NCBI RefSeq assembly: GCF_900112135.1
Contig: NZ_FOLC01000006.1
Coordinates: 186,001-250,000, forward strand
DNA length: 64,000 nt
Origin: Collimonas sp. OK412
Lineage (GTDB): Bacteria; Pseudomonadota; Gammaproteobacteria; Burkholderiales; Burkholderiaceae_D
Direction: 5' to 3'
Position numbers and translations under genes: made by a program. Below, piece by piece: positions 7,571 to 15,961 of this stretch (position 1 is the stretch's first letter; each line of letters opens with the position of its first letter). A model generated the notes under the pieces. The model was not told where the DNA came from, ran no database searches, and saw only the letters and a list, made by a program, of their open reading frames with translations.

Positions 7571-9325
7571 ATGATGAATAACCGCAAATGTGGAAGAGAC
7601 GGCGTGCCTGGTTTTGCGCTGTTGCAAATGAGCGTGTGCATTGCTGCGCTGGGCTGGCTGCCGGTAGAGGCCGGCGCACAGGTTGTACCTGCGTACTTTC
7701 AGGCTAAAGGCTTGAACGACGGCACCGATGACGCCAAGGCCACGGGCGTCGACGCCGTGTCTGTCGGCAGCAGCAGCCTGGCCTCGGGCGCCCAGGCGAC
7801 GGCCTTGGGCACAGGCGCCCTGGCCAGCGACGACAACACTACCGCTGTGGGAGCTTACGCCGCGGCCGCCAAGGCCAACGCATCGGCTTTCGGCGCCAAC
7901 AGTTTTGCCGGCGAGACCGGCAGCACGGCACTGGGAGCGAACGCCAATGTGTTTGACGTCAACGGCACGGCGGTAGGAGAGTCGGCGCTGGTCAACGGCA
8001 AGAACAGCACCGCGCTGGGCCGGCTGAGCCGGACCAACAGTGACAACAGCGTGGCGCTCGGCGCCAATTCGGTGGCCGACCGCGCCAATACCGTATCGGT
8101 AGGCAGCACGCAAAGCGTGACCGACGGCGCCGGCGTCGTCACCGCGCCGTTCCAGCGCCAGATCACCAACCTGGCGGCAGGCACGGCGGATACCGACGCT
8201 ACCAACCTTGGACAATACCGCGCGGTGGTGTCGGCGCTGGGCGGCAACGCTTCCATCAACGCTGCCGGCGGCCTGGTCGCGCCGTCTTATGTGATCCAGG
8301 GCGTGGCTTCCTCCAAGGTCGGCGATGCTTTCTCCACCGTCGATGTCTGGATGACCGGCATGCGTTCTTCGTTCACCACGCTCAATACGCAAGTGGGCGT
8401 GATCGACAACCGCGCAACCAAGCTGGAGCAGGTGGTCGGTTCCGGCAGTACGGGCGCCACCGGCAGCAACGGCGCCGCCGGCAACCCGCCCCAATACAAC
8501 AGCGGCGGCACCGCCCTGGTGCTGAATGCCAACGGCGGCAACGGCACGGTGATCAATAACGTCGCCGCCGGCACCGCGGCTACCGATGCGGCCAACGTCG
8601 GCCAGCTGACCGACATGCAGAAGGCCCTGGTGTCCCTGTTCAACAGCGGCGCTTGCCGTGTCGGCGCCGGCGGCGGCATTGCCTGCGGCAACGGCGTCAG
8701 CGCCAAGGGCGCCAATGCTGTCGCCCAAGGCAACAACGCCAGCGCCGATAGCGACAACACGGTTGCCGTCGGCGCCGGCGCTACCGCCAGTTTTGCCGGC
8801 TCGGTGGCAATCGGCGCCGGCGCCAAGGCGATTGCGGATCCGGCCACGGCGGTCGGCAACAATGCGATCGCCAGCGGCAACAATTCGGTTGCGCTGGGCG
8901 CCAATGCAGTGGCTTCCGCTTCCAATTCGGTAGCCTTGGGACAAGGTTCGGTTGCGGCGCGGGCCAATACGGTGTCGGTCGGTTATGCCGGCGGCGAGCG
9001 CCAGGTCAGCAATGTCGCGGCGGGCACCGAAGGCACCGACGCCGTCAACCTCAACCAGATGAAGGCGGCGGCGCAGGATACGCTGAACCAGAGCAAGAGT
9101 TACGCTGCGCGCGCAACGGCGCAGGCAATGGCCATCCCGCATGTGTATATGGCGCGCGGCGACAGCAGCGGCATCGCAGTCGGCACCGCCAGCTACGGCG
9201 GCTACGGCGCGCTGGGGGTGGCTTTTGCGTCCAGCGTTTCGCAGCACACGCAGCTGGCGGTGGGCGCCAGCGCCGCCAACGGCGGCAAAATGGCGATCCA
9301 GGGCAGCGGCAGCTTCTCCTGGTGA
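7571..9325 (+). CDS. YadA-like trimeric autotransporter adhesin
   Basis: A 584-residue trimeric autotransporter. A signal peptide ends near AGAQ. Two head regions of left-handed repeats follow (SVALGANS, NTTAVGAYA, NSVALGANA). Neck/insert motifs of the type NLAAGTADTDATNLGQ recur near residues 197, 329 and 479. The C-terminal part (about 510-584, ending SGSFSW) matches a YadA membrane anchor that forms a 12-stranded barrel as a trimer. It should mediate attachment or autoagglutination at the cell surface. The stop codon abuts, with no spacer, the stop of the convergent phospholipase gene. Confidence 0.88.
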   Translation: MMNNRKCGRDGVPGFALLQMSVCIAALGWLPVEAGAQVVPAYFQAKGLNDGTDDAKATGVDAVSVGSSSLASGAQATALGTGALASDDNTTAVGAYAAAAKANASAFGANSFAGETGSTALGANANVFDVNGTAVGESALVNGKNSTALGRLSRTNSDNSVALGANSVADRANTVSVGSTQSVTDGAGVVTAPFQRQITNLAAGTADTDATNLGQYRAVVSALGGNASINAAGGLVAPSYVIQGVASSKVGDAFSTVDVWMTGMRSSFTTLNTQVGVIDNRATKLEQVVGSGSTGATGSNGAAGNPPQYNSGGTALVLNANGGNGTVINNVAAGTAATDAANVGQLTDMQKALVSLFNSGACRVGAGGGIACGNGVSAKGANAVAQGNNASADSDNTVAVGAGATASFAGSVAIGAGAKAIADPATAVGNNAIASGNNSVALGANAVASASNSVALGQGSVAARANTVSVGYAGGERQVSNVAAGTEGTDAVNLNQMKAAAQDTLNQSKSYAARATAQAMAIPHVYMARGDSSGIAVGTASYGGYGALGVAFASSVSQHTQLAVGASAANGGKMAIQGSGSFSW

Positions 9326-11782
9326 TCAGGCCACCACGGTGAAAACAATTGGCCCCGCCAGTTGTTCCGCATAGGTGTCGTTGGCAAGGAACCAGGTTTT
9401 GTACGAGCCGGGCGCAAGCTTGCGGATATCCAGGGTGACCTGGCCGCTGAGCGAGGATGCGTATTGGTACACGCTGTAGGTTCTGTAGCCTGCCTGGTCG
9501 GGCACCGTGCTGCTTAACGGGAAAACGCCGATCCAGTTGCGGCTGTTCAGTTTCTGGATCGGCGTGCTGTAGTCGAAGACGATCGTGCCGCCCTGGCGCA
9601 CGATCGGCGTTGATGTCGACAGTCTTGACGGCGCCACGACGCCGATCTGCGGATCGGTCCATGCCGGCCAGGGACTTTCCACGTGGCCTGCCAGCCGGCG
9701 CCAGAAGCTGGCGTCGGTATCTGCTTTCACGCTGAAATCGTACCAGCCCTTGGCAGCCCACACCGGCATCGGTATGCTCAGCGCCTGTCCGGCAGCCACC
9801 GTATAGCGTCCCGGCACCTTGGCGAACGGACCGGAGTTGTGCGTGACGGTGAAGGTGCAAGGTTTGGATCCGGCCTGGTTGGATAGTGTCAGCATCAGCG
9901 CGGCGCGGAAAAAGTCGTCGTGGGCGCGCACCTCGGGCGAGCCGTTGTTTGCGTTCAAGAAGCTGCCGCGCATTTCCCTGAAGAATCCGTTTGGCCCGTG
10001 CACGCGCAGTTCGTAGTCATTGCTTGTCCAGTTGCCGATACTGGCTTCAGGCAGGCTCTTGCCCGCTTCGACTGCGTAATGCCACGGCCCGTCGGTGCGC
10101 AGGTTCGAGTAGGCGATGAACGCCGCGCCGCTGCGGCCGGTGTTGCCGAACCTTAGCGTCAGTTCCCGATGTCCCGAGGATGCCGCGATCTTGCCGTCGA
10201 CACTAAGCTGGTACGGCAGCGGGCAGGCGGGACGCGGCCTGCGGTCGGTTTCTTGCAGCGGCAGCGTTTGTTGTACCGGCGGAACTGCATCTACCGGCGA
10301 ATTCACTTCGTGATAAGGCGGCGCCGGCGTGATCTGCGGCCATGCCTTGTTGGGATTCTTGAAATCGAACGCGGACGTCAGGTCGCCGCACACTGCGCGG
10401 CGCCACGGCGAGATGTTCGCGCAGCTGACTTTTTCCCTGTCGAGGCCCTTGCCGGCCGCCAGCCACTCCTCAAGGAAGCGCAGCACCGAAGTATGGTCGA
10501 ACAGCTGGGAACAGACGCGCCCGCCTTTGCTCCACGGCGAAATCACCATCATCGGCACGCGCGGCCCCAGGCCTTTCGATTCCTGGCCGTAGAGTTCGCC
10601 CCTGGTCGGATCGGCCAGCGTGGTCAAGCCTTTGTCGGCATTCAGCGGCGGGATGTTGGACGGCATATGATCGAAAAAGCCGTCGTTCTCGTCGTAGTTG
10701 ATCAGGAAAACCGTTTTCGACCAGACTTCGGGATTGCTGGCGAGCGCATCGAGCAGGCGCGATGAGAGATCCTCGCCGGCATTGGGCGAAGCTTCGGGAT
10801 GTTCGCAGTATTCATACGGAGCGAAGATCCACGATACCTGCGGCAAGGCCGTCTTGCCGTCGACGCCGTCGATGTCGCGCTTGAATGCCTGGACCAGCAG
10901 GTCGCCCTTGGTGCCGGCGGTGTTGCCTGCGGTCGAGCCAGGGATCAAGGCCCGCCCTTTGAGATACAGGGGCGAGGTCGGTTTTAACCTGCTGCCGTCG
11001 CTTTCGACGCGGAACTGCTTGAAGTAGGCAAGGTAGTTATCGCCGTAGTTATCGAATTCCTGGTAAGCCTTCCAGCTGACGTTGTTGGTTTCCAGCACCT
11101 CTGCATAAGTCTTCCAGTCCGGCGCGCCGGCAATGGTTGCGGGGCTGATGTCGTCGTTGTTGATATCGCCGTTGTAGATCGGGTTGGCGTTGTAGAGGCT
11201 GCCCTGGTTCAGCCCGGTGATATTGTCGCCGGCGGTGCCGGACAAGGCGTAAAAGCGGTTAGGATCGGTCGGCCCGAAAATCGAACAGTGATAAGCGTCG
11301 CAGATGGTGAAGGCATCGGCCAGCGCGTAGTAGAAAGGCAGGTCGCCGCGGTCGAAGTAGCCCATGGTCTTGGCGCCCTTCTTTGCGATCCAGGCGTCCC
11401 AGTTCTTCCAGGTGTTTTCGGATCCTTTCCAGCTGTGGTTCAGGCCGACCTTGGTGGCGTTGGTGCCTTGGACGTCGAAGTGATACGGCAGTACGTAGGA
11501 AGCGCCCGCCGGCGTCGGCTGGTACCAGACCGGCTTGCCGCCGGGCAGGGAAATGGCGCGCGGATCGCCGTAGCCGCGCACGCCGGCCAGCATGCCGAAG
11601 TAATGGTCGAACGAGCGGTTTTCCTGCATGAAGATGACGACGTGCTCTACATCTGCAATCGTGCCGGTGCGGTTGTTGGCGGGCACGGCCAGCGCTTTCT
11701 GGATTGCTTCGGGAAGCGCGAAGGTGGCGCCGGCTGCGGCTGCGGCGCGCAGGAAATTACGTCTCGCTCTTGAATCCATCAT
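9326..11782 (-). CDS. Phosphocholine-specific phospholipase C, Tat-exported
   Basis: An 818-residue protein. A twin-arginine signal (RARRNFLRAAAAAG) precedes the phosphoesterase core VEHVVIFMQENRSFDHYFG. Further core motifs are DPNRFYALSGT, NYDENDGFFDHM and GLGPRVPMMVISPWSKGG. Two C-terminal beta domains follow, as in the non-haemolytic Pseudomonas PlcN group. It releases phosphocholine from phosphatidylcholine outside the cytoplasmic membrane, as a virulence or phosphate/choline-scavenging function. Two adjacent ATGs (11782 and 11779) follow GAGGG; the second has the better spacing. Its stop and that of the adhesin together form the palindrome TGATCA. Confidence 0.9.
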   Translation of the reverse strand: MMDSRARRNFLRAAAAAGATFALPEAIQKALAVPANNRTGTIADVEHVVIFMQENRSFDHYFGMLAGVRGYGDPRAISLPGGKPVWYQPTPAGASYVLPYHFDVQGTNATKVGLNHSWKGSENTWKNWDAWIAKKGAKTMGYFDRGDLPFYYALADAFTICDAYHCSIFGPTDPNRFYALSGTAGDNITGLNQGSLYNANPIYNGDINNDDISPATIAGAPDWKTYAEVLETNNVSWKAYQEFDNYGDNYLAYFKQFRVESDGSRLKPTSPLYLKGRALIPGSTAGNTAGTKGDLLVQAFKRDIDGVDGKTALPQVSWIFAPYEYCEHPEASPNAGEDLSSRLLDALASNPEVWSKTVFLINYDENDGFFDHMPSNIPPLNADKGLTTLADPTRGELYGQESKGLGPRVPMMVISPWSKGGRVCSQLFDHTSVLRFLEEWLAAGKGLDREKVSCANISPWRRAVCGDLTSAFDFKNPNKAWPQITPAPPYHEVNSPVDAVPPVQQTLPLQETDRRPRPACPLPYQLSVDGKIAASSGHRELTLRFGNTGRSGAAFIAYSNLRTDGPWHYAVEAGKSLPEASIGNWTSNDYELRVHGPNGFFREMRGSFLNANNGSPEVRAHDDFFRAALMLTLSNQAGSKPCTFTVTHNSGPFAKVPGRYTVAAGQALSIPMPVWAAKGWYDFSVKADTDASFWRRLAGHVESPWPAWTDPQIGVVAPSRLSTSTPIVRQGGTIVFDYSTPIQKLNSRNWIGVFPLSSTVPDQAGYRTYSVYQYASSLSGQVTLDIRKLAPGSYKTWFLANDTYAEQLAGPIVFTVVA

Positions 11783-11999
11783 CGTCCCTCAGTTGGCTCA
11801 GTTGATCTGCACACCAGGATTGATTTGAGCGCATCGCCTTGGCCGGATAGGCAAGGTTGCGCATCAGCGGCGTTGAGTCTAGCGGGGGTTTGTTACTGCC
11901 TGATGACGATACGCAGGATGCTGCGCACCAGCAGTGCATGCTGGCGGCAGGATCGGGTTTCAGATGAAGGGAAGATCAGGGCTCGATGGATGTTGCAAT

Positions 12000-13037
12000 T
12001 CAGGCGGCCTGCAGCCTGCGTATGATCGCTTCGGTGAATTCGCGGGTAGATGCCTTGCCCTTGAGGTCGCCGGTAGCCACATGGTCTTTGTTGAGCGTGT
12101 CGGTGATCGCGGTGCGCAGGCGCAGCGCCAGGTCCTTGTGGCCGACGTGGTCCAGCATCTGCCCCGCTGCCAGCAGCAGGGAAATCGGGTTGGCGATGCC
12201 CTTGCCGGCGATGTCCGGCGCCGAGCCATGCACCGCTTCGAAGATCGCGCAGTCGTCGCCGATGTTGGCGCCGGGGGCCATGCCCAGGCCGCCTACCAGG
12301 CCGGCCATCTGGTCGGACAGGATGTCGCCGAACAGGTTGGTGCACAGGAGCATGTCGAACTGCCAGGGATTGAGCACCAGCTGCATGGCGCAGGCATCGA
12401 CGATCATGTCGTTCATCTGTACCTTGCCTTCATATTCGCGCGCGATTTCCCGCGCGGCTTCGAGGAAGATGCCAGTGAGCGCCTTGAGGATGTTGGCCTT
12501 GTGCACCACGGTGATTTTCTTGCGGCCGTTCTTGAGCGCGTACTCAAAGGCGAAGCGCGCAATCTTCTTGCAGGCCTCGCGCGTGTTGATGCCGGTGGAA
12601 ACCGCTACCGCGCGCGGATCGTCGCCGACCGGGATGTAGTACTCGTGCGCGACATAGAAGCCGCCGATGTTTTCCCGCACCAGCACGATGTCGATGTCTT
12701 CAAAGCGGCCCGGCACGATGGTCACCGCCGGCCGCACATTGGCGTACAGCTGGAATTCTTCGCGCAGGCGCACGTTGGAGGAACGGAAACCCTCGCCTAT
12801 CGGCGTGGTCAGCGGGCCCTTGAGGGCCAGCTTGTTCTTGCGGATGCTGGCTAGCGTGGCTGCCGGCAGCGGATCGCCGGCGCTGGTGACGCCGGCCACG
12901 CCCGCCTGCTGTATGTCCCAGGAAAACGGCGACCCCAGCGCCTCCAGTACCTTGACCGTGGCTTCGACTACTTCAGGGCCGATGCCGTCGCCGGGAATCA
13001 GCGTGGCGGGGATTTGCTTAGGTATTGGGCTATTCAT
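12000..13037 (-). CDS. Isocitrate/isopropylmalate dehydrogenase family, probably NAD-dependent isocitrate dehydrogenase
   Basis: A 345-residue enzyme with LIPGDGIGPEV at the N-terminus, the substrate loop SSNVRLREEFQLYANVRP, the catalytic Lys/Asp region VHKANILK and FGDILSD, and the cofactor loop EAVHGSAPDIAGKGIANP. The SSN...LYANVRP loop is closer to NAD-type isocitrate dehydrogenases (IDH3-like) than to LeuB, though tartrate/homoisocitrate relatives cannot be excluded. The ATG at 13037 has GAGG five bases upstream; the frame opens earlier at 13058. It appears monocistronic. The 217 bp between it and the phospholipase start hold no further gene or clear terminator. Confidence 0.85.
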   Translation of the reverse strand: MNSPIPKQIPATLIPGDGIGPEVVEATVKVLEALGSPFSWDIQQAGVAGVTSAGDPLPAATLASIRKNKLALKGPLTTPIGEGFRSSNVRLREEFQLYANVRPAVTIVPGRFEDIDIVLVRENIGGFYVAHEYYIPVGDDPRAVAVSTGINTREACKKIARFAFEYALKNGRKKITVVHKANILKALTGIFLEAAREIAREYEGKVQMNDMIVDACAMQLVLNPWQFDMLLCTNLFGDILSDQMAGLVGGLGMAPGANIGDDCAIFEAVHGSAPDIAGKGIANPISLLLAAGQMLDHVGHKDLALRLRTAITDTLNKDHVATGDLKGKASTREFTEAIIRRLQAA

Positions 13038-13197
13038 GGAATCCTCTTGAGAACACATTCATGGAACGGGACAGTGAGACCGGCAATATTAGCACCGCGA
13101 AGCTTTCGGACAGTTTACAAAGGCGTCGCGCAGGGGGAAGCCCCGCGGCATTGCTGTCGCGTTGCGTTTCAAACAGACATGGGAGCAGAGGAGCCCG

Positions 13198-13248
13198 CCG
13201 TAGCGTTTTGTGCCAGCCGCGGAACCGGGCTGGCGCAAAACGCTACGG
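13198..13248. repeat. Long intergenic inverted repeat
   Basis: A 21-bp stem, CCGTAGCGTTTTG.GCCAGCC on one arm, with a single G-T opposition and a 9-nt loop. It sits 15 bp past the ahpF stop on the minus strand. No U-run follows, so it is not a standard intrinsic terminator. It looks like a mobile or repetitive extragenic palindrome or an mRNA 3'-stabilising element. Confidence 0.6.
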
Positions 13249-13263
13249 CAGGTTGATTACTTC

Positions 13264-14859
13264 TTAGGCAGCGACAGTTTCGGCTGCAGCGGCGACATCT
13301 TCTTCATCCGACACCGAACTGCGGATCAGGTGGTCGAATGCGCTCAGCGATGCCTTGGCGCCCTCGCCGACCGCGATCACGATCTGCTTGAACGGTACGG
13401 TAGTGACGTCGCCGGCGGCGAACACGCCCGGGATCGAAGTCTGGCCCTTGGCGTCGACTTCGATTTCGCCATGGCGCGACAAGGCAATCGTGCCCTTCAG
13501 CCATTCGGTGTTCGGCACCAGGCCGATCTGCACGAACACGCCTTCCAGCTCTACCGTGTGCACTGCGCCGGTCTTGCGGTCCTTGTAGACCAGGCCGTTG
13601 ACCTTCTTGCTGTCGCCGGTGATTTCGGTGGTTTGCGCCGAAGTGATCACGGCGACGTTTTTCAGGCTGTGCAGCTTGCGTTGCAGCACGGCGTCGGCGC
13701 GCAGCTCGTCGCCGAATTCGATCAGCGTCACATGCGACACCAGGCCAGCCAGGTCGATCGCCGCTTCCACGCCGGAGTTGCCGCCGCCGATCACCGCTAC
13801 GCGTTTACCTTTGAACAGCGGGCCGTCGCAGTGCGGGCAGTAGGCGACCCCGTGGTTGCGATATTCGCGCTCGCCCGGCACGTTGATTTCGCGCCAGCGG
13901 GCGCCGGTGGCCAGCACCACGGTCTTGCTCTTGAGCGAGCCGCCGTTGGCGAGCTTGATTTCGATCAGCTTGCCCGGCACCAGCGCCGAGGCCAACTGAA
14001 CGTTCATGATGTCGACTTCGTAGCTCTTGACGTGCTGCTCCAGCGCGGTGGCGAACTTCGGTCCTTCGGTTTCCTGCACCGAAACGAAGTTTTCGATCGC
14101 CAGCGTGTCCAGCACCTGGCCGCCGAAGCGCTCCGACACCACGCCGGTGCGGATGCCCTTGCGCGCTGCATAAATCGCAGCCGCCGCGCCGGCAGGACCG
14201 CCGCCGACGATCAGCACGTCGTAAGGCGCCTTGGCGCTCAGTTCGACCGCCTTGCGGGCGCCGGCGCCGGTATCGAGCTTGGCGAGGATTTCTTCGACGC
14301 TGGTGCGGCCCTGGCCGAACACTTCACCGTTGAGGTAAGTGGTAGGCACCGCCATGATTTCGCGTTTTTCCACTTCGTCCTGGAACAGCGCGCCGTCGAT
14401 GGTGGCCTGGCGGATGCGCGGATTGATCAGCGCCATCACGTTCAAGGCTTGCACTACTTCCGGGCAGTTCTGGCAAGACAGGGAGATATAGGTTTCAAAC
14501 ACATAATCGCCATCCAGGTTGCGGATCTGCTCGATCACGGCTTCGTCCAGTTTCACCGGGTGGCCGCCGACCTGCAGCAGGGCCAGCACCAGAGAAGTGA
14601 ATTCGTGGCCCATCGGAATCGCGGCAAAGCGGATGCCGGTATCGACGCCTGGGCGGTTGATGGAGAAAGACGGCTTGCGTTCGTTGTCGTCGCTGCGCTC
14701 GATCAGCGTGATGCGATCCGACAGCGTCGCGATTTCCTGCAGCAGCGATTGCAGTTCACGAGACTTGTCACCGTTGTCCAGCGACGCAACGATCTCAATC
14801 GGTTGCACGATTTTTTCCAAATAGCTTTTCAATTGGGTTTTGAGATTTGCATCCAGCAT
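13264..14859 (-). CDS. ahpF: Alkyl hydroperoxide reductase subunit F
   Basis: A 531-residue flavoprotein disulfide reductase that passes electrons from NADH to AhpC. The N-terminal tandem thioredoxin-like domain carries CQNC near residue 130. The FAD-binding segment [15 protein letters not shown], the active-site CPHC near residue 345 and the C-terminal FAD motif [16 protein letters not shown] are all present. The length matches the family. The start at 14859 ([10 protein letters not shown]) has AAGGAA upstream; the frame opens five codons earlier. It follows ahpC on the same strand after 102 bp that hold a GC-rich hairpin, which may set the ratio of the two subunits. Confidence 0.96.
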   Translation of the reverse strand: MLDANLKTQLKSYLEKIVQPIEIVASLDNGDKSRELQSLLQEIATLSDRITLIERSDDNERKPSFSINRPGVDTGIRFAAIPMGHEFTSLVLALLQVGGHPVKLDEAVIEQIRNLDGDYVFETYISLSCQNCPEVVQALNVMALINPRIRQATIDGALFQDEVEKREIMAVPTTYLNGEVFGQGRTSVEEILAKLDTGAGARKAVELSAKAPYDVLIVGGGPAGAAAAIYAARKGIRTGVVSERFGGQVLDTLAIENFVSVQETEGPKFATALEQHVKSYEVDIMNVQLASALVPGKLIEIKLANGGSLKSKTVVLATGARWREINVPGEREYRNHGVAYCPHCDGPLFKGKRVAVIGGGNSGVEAAIDLAGLVSHVTLIEFGDELRADAVLQRKLHSLKNVAVITSAQTTEITGDSKKVNGLVYKDRKTGAVHTVELEGVFVQIGLVPNTEWLKGTIALSRHGEIEVDAKGQTSIPGVFAAGDVTTVPFKQIVIAVGEGAKASLSAFDHLIRSSVSDEEDVAAAAETVAA

Positions 14860-14915
14860 GGCGGTTCCTTGCATTCGTGACGATAAATTGGGGTACTGCT
14901 TGGGGGGATACTGCG

Positions 14916-14943
14916 GGTCCGGACCCTGTTCGGGACCCGGACC
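14916..14943 (-). other. ahpC-ahpF intercistronic hairpin
   Basis: GGTCCGG (14916-14922) pairs with CCGGACC (14937-14943), with a further CCC/GGG above one asymmetric mismatch and a 5-nt loop. There is no U-tract. It probably attenuates read-through or protects the ahpC transcript. Confidence 0.45.
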
Positions 14944-14961
14944 GTGAAATACTTGCGGGTA

Positions 14962-15525
14962 TTAGATCTTGCCGACCAGGTCCAGCGATGGTGTCAAGGT
15001 TGCTTCGCCTTCTTTCCACTTGGCTGGGCAAACTTCACCTGGGTGCGATGCGACGTATTGCGCTGCCTTGACCTTGCGCAGCAGTTCCGAAGCGTCGCGG
15101 CCGATGCCGTTGTCGTGGATTTCGTACAGCTTGATCAGGCCTTGCGGATTGATCACGAAAGTGCCGCGCAGCGCCAGGCCTTCTTCTTCGATCAGCACTT
15201 CAAAGTTGCGCGACAGGGTTGCGGTTGGGTCGCCGACCAGCGGGTAGTTCACTTTCTTGATCGCGTCCGATGTGTCGTGCCATGCCTTGTGGGCGAAATG
15301 GGTGTCGGTCGACACGCCGTAGATTTCCACGCCCAGTTTCTGGAATTCAGCGTAGTTGTCGGCCAGGTCTTCCAATTCTGTCGGGCAGACGAAAGTGAAG
15401 TCAGCCGGGTAGAACACGAATACCGACCACTTGCCCTTCAGGGTTTCCTGGGTAACCGGCACGAACTTGCCGTGATGGAGAGCAGTTGCAGAAAATGGCT
15501 TAACTTGGGTATTGATCAAAGACAT
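14962..15525 (-). CDS. ahpC: Alkyl hydroperoxide reductase subunit C (peroxiredoxin)
   Basis: A 187-residue typical two-cysteine peroxiredoxin of the AhpC/Prx1 group. The peroxidatic cysteine is in [15 protein letters not shown] (near residue 47) and the resolving cysteine in GEVCPAKW near the C-terminus, which ends [10 protein letters not shown]. It reduces hydrogen peroxide and alkyl hydroperoxides and is recycled by AhpF encoded just downstream. AAGGAA lies upstream of the ATG. The strong AT-rich upstream region suggests peroxide-inducible control. Confidence 0.97.
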   Translation of the reverse strand: MSLINTQVKPFSATALHHGKFVPVTQETLKGKWSVFVFYPADFTFVCPTELEDLADNYAEFQKLGVEIYGVSTDTHFAHKAWHDTSDAIKKVNYPLVGDPTATLSRNFEVLIEEEGLALRGTFVINPQGLIKLYEIHDNGIGRDASELLRKVKAAQYVASHPGEVCPAKWKEGEATLTPSLDLVGKI

Positions 15526-15593
15526 AGGGTTTTCCTTACTAAGGCTGGGGTTGAAGAAATCTAGGTAGCAACGATAAACCAGGTTGGTTCATT

Positions 15594-15622
15594 TGTATAA
15601 TTGATTTAATTTTATGTTTCGA
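15594..15622 (-). promoter_or_regulatory. Candidate ahpC promoter in a 436-bp intergenic region
   Basis: On the minus strand TCGAAA (15617-15622) and TATACA (15594-15599) are 17 bp apart, with a leader of about 60 nt to ahpC. Just upstream is an ATCGATA-containing dyad (about 15629-15643, GTTATCGATAGTTAT) where an OxyR tetramer could bind; I only see a partial match to the OxyR consensus. Elsewhere in 15526-15961 there is an 8-bp inverted repeat, CCGGGCAA/TTGCCCGG (15740-15769), of unknown role. I see no gene there. Confidence 0.4.
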
Positions 15623-15961
15623 TCCAAAATAACTATCGATAACGGGTGAAATCCTCCTTTGGATACGGTTTTGCCCTGGTAGAAATCATACTTTCAAGGC
15701 AATCAATAGAAAAAGCGCCAGAAATGAATGGACGTTTTACCGGGCAATAAGTTTAAGCATCTTGCCCGGATTCGTCATGCCGAGATCACGGTTGTAGAAC
15801 AAAACCCTGCCGCCGCGCAAGGCGCCGGCGCATGTAACGTAATGTAATGATCAGGAAATATTTCCAAAATATAATTTCCGCCCGGAACGCCTCAAAAAGC
15901 GCGTAACAGTGGCGCCAGCTTCTTATCAAGACAAGCCCCGACAATATTTCCGAAAGTTCCC

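Noticed and set aside
7728-8960. Direct DNA repeats within the adhesin gene as a mobile or CRISPR repeat
   Set aside because: They encode the head-repeat motif of the adhesin in frame and have no spacers.
5557-9247. Long antisense frames over the metallopeptidase and adhesin genes
   Set aside because: Composition of shadows, no start signals, and the sense genes have signal peptides and recognisable domains.
13210-14880. 556-codon frame antisense to ahpF
   Set aside because: ahpF carries both CxxC sites and FAD/NADH motifs; the antisense product has no recognisable feature.
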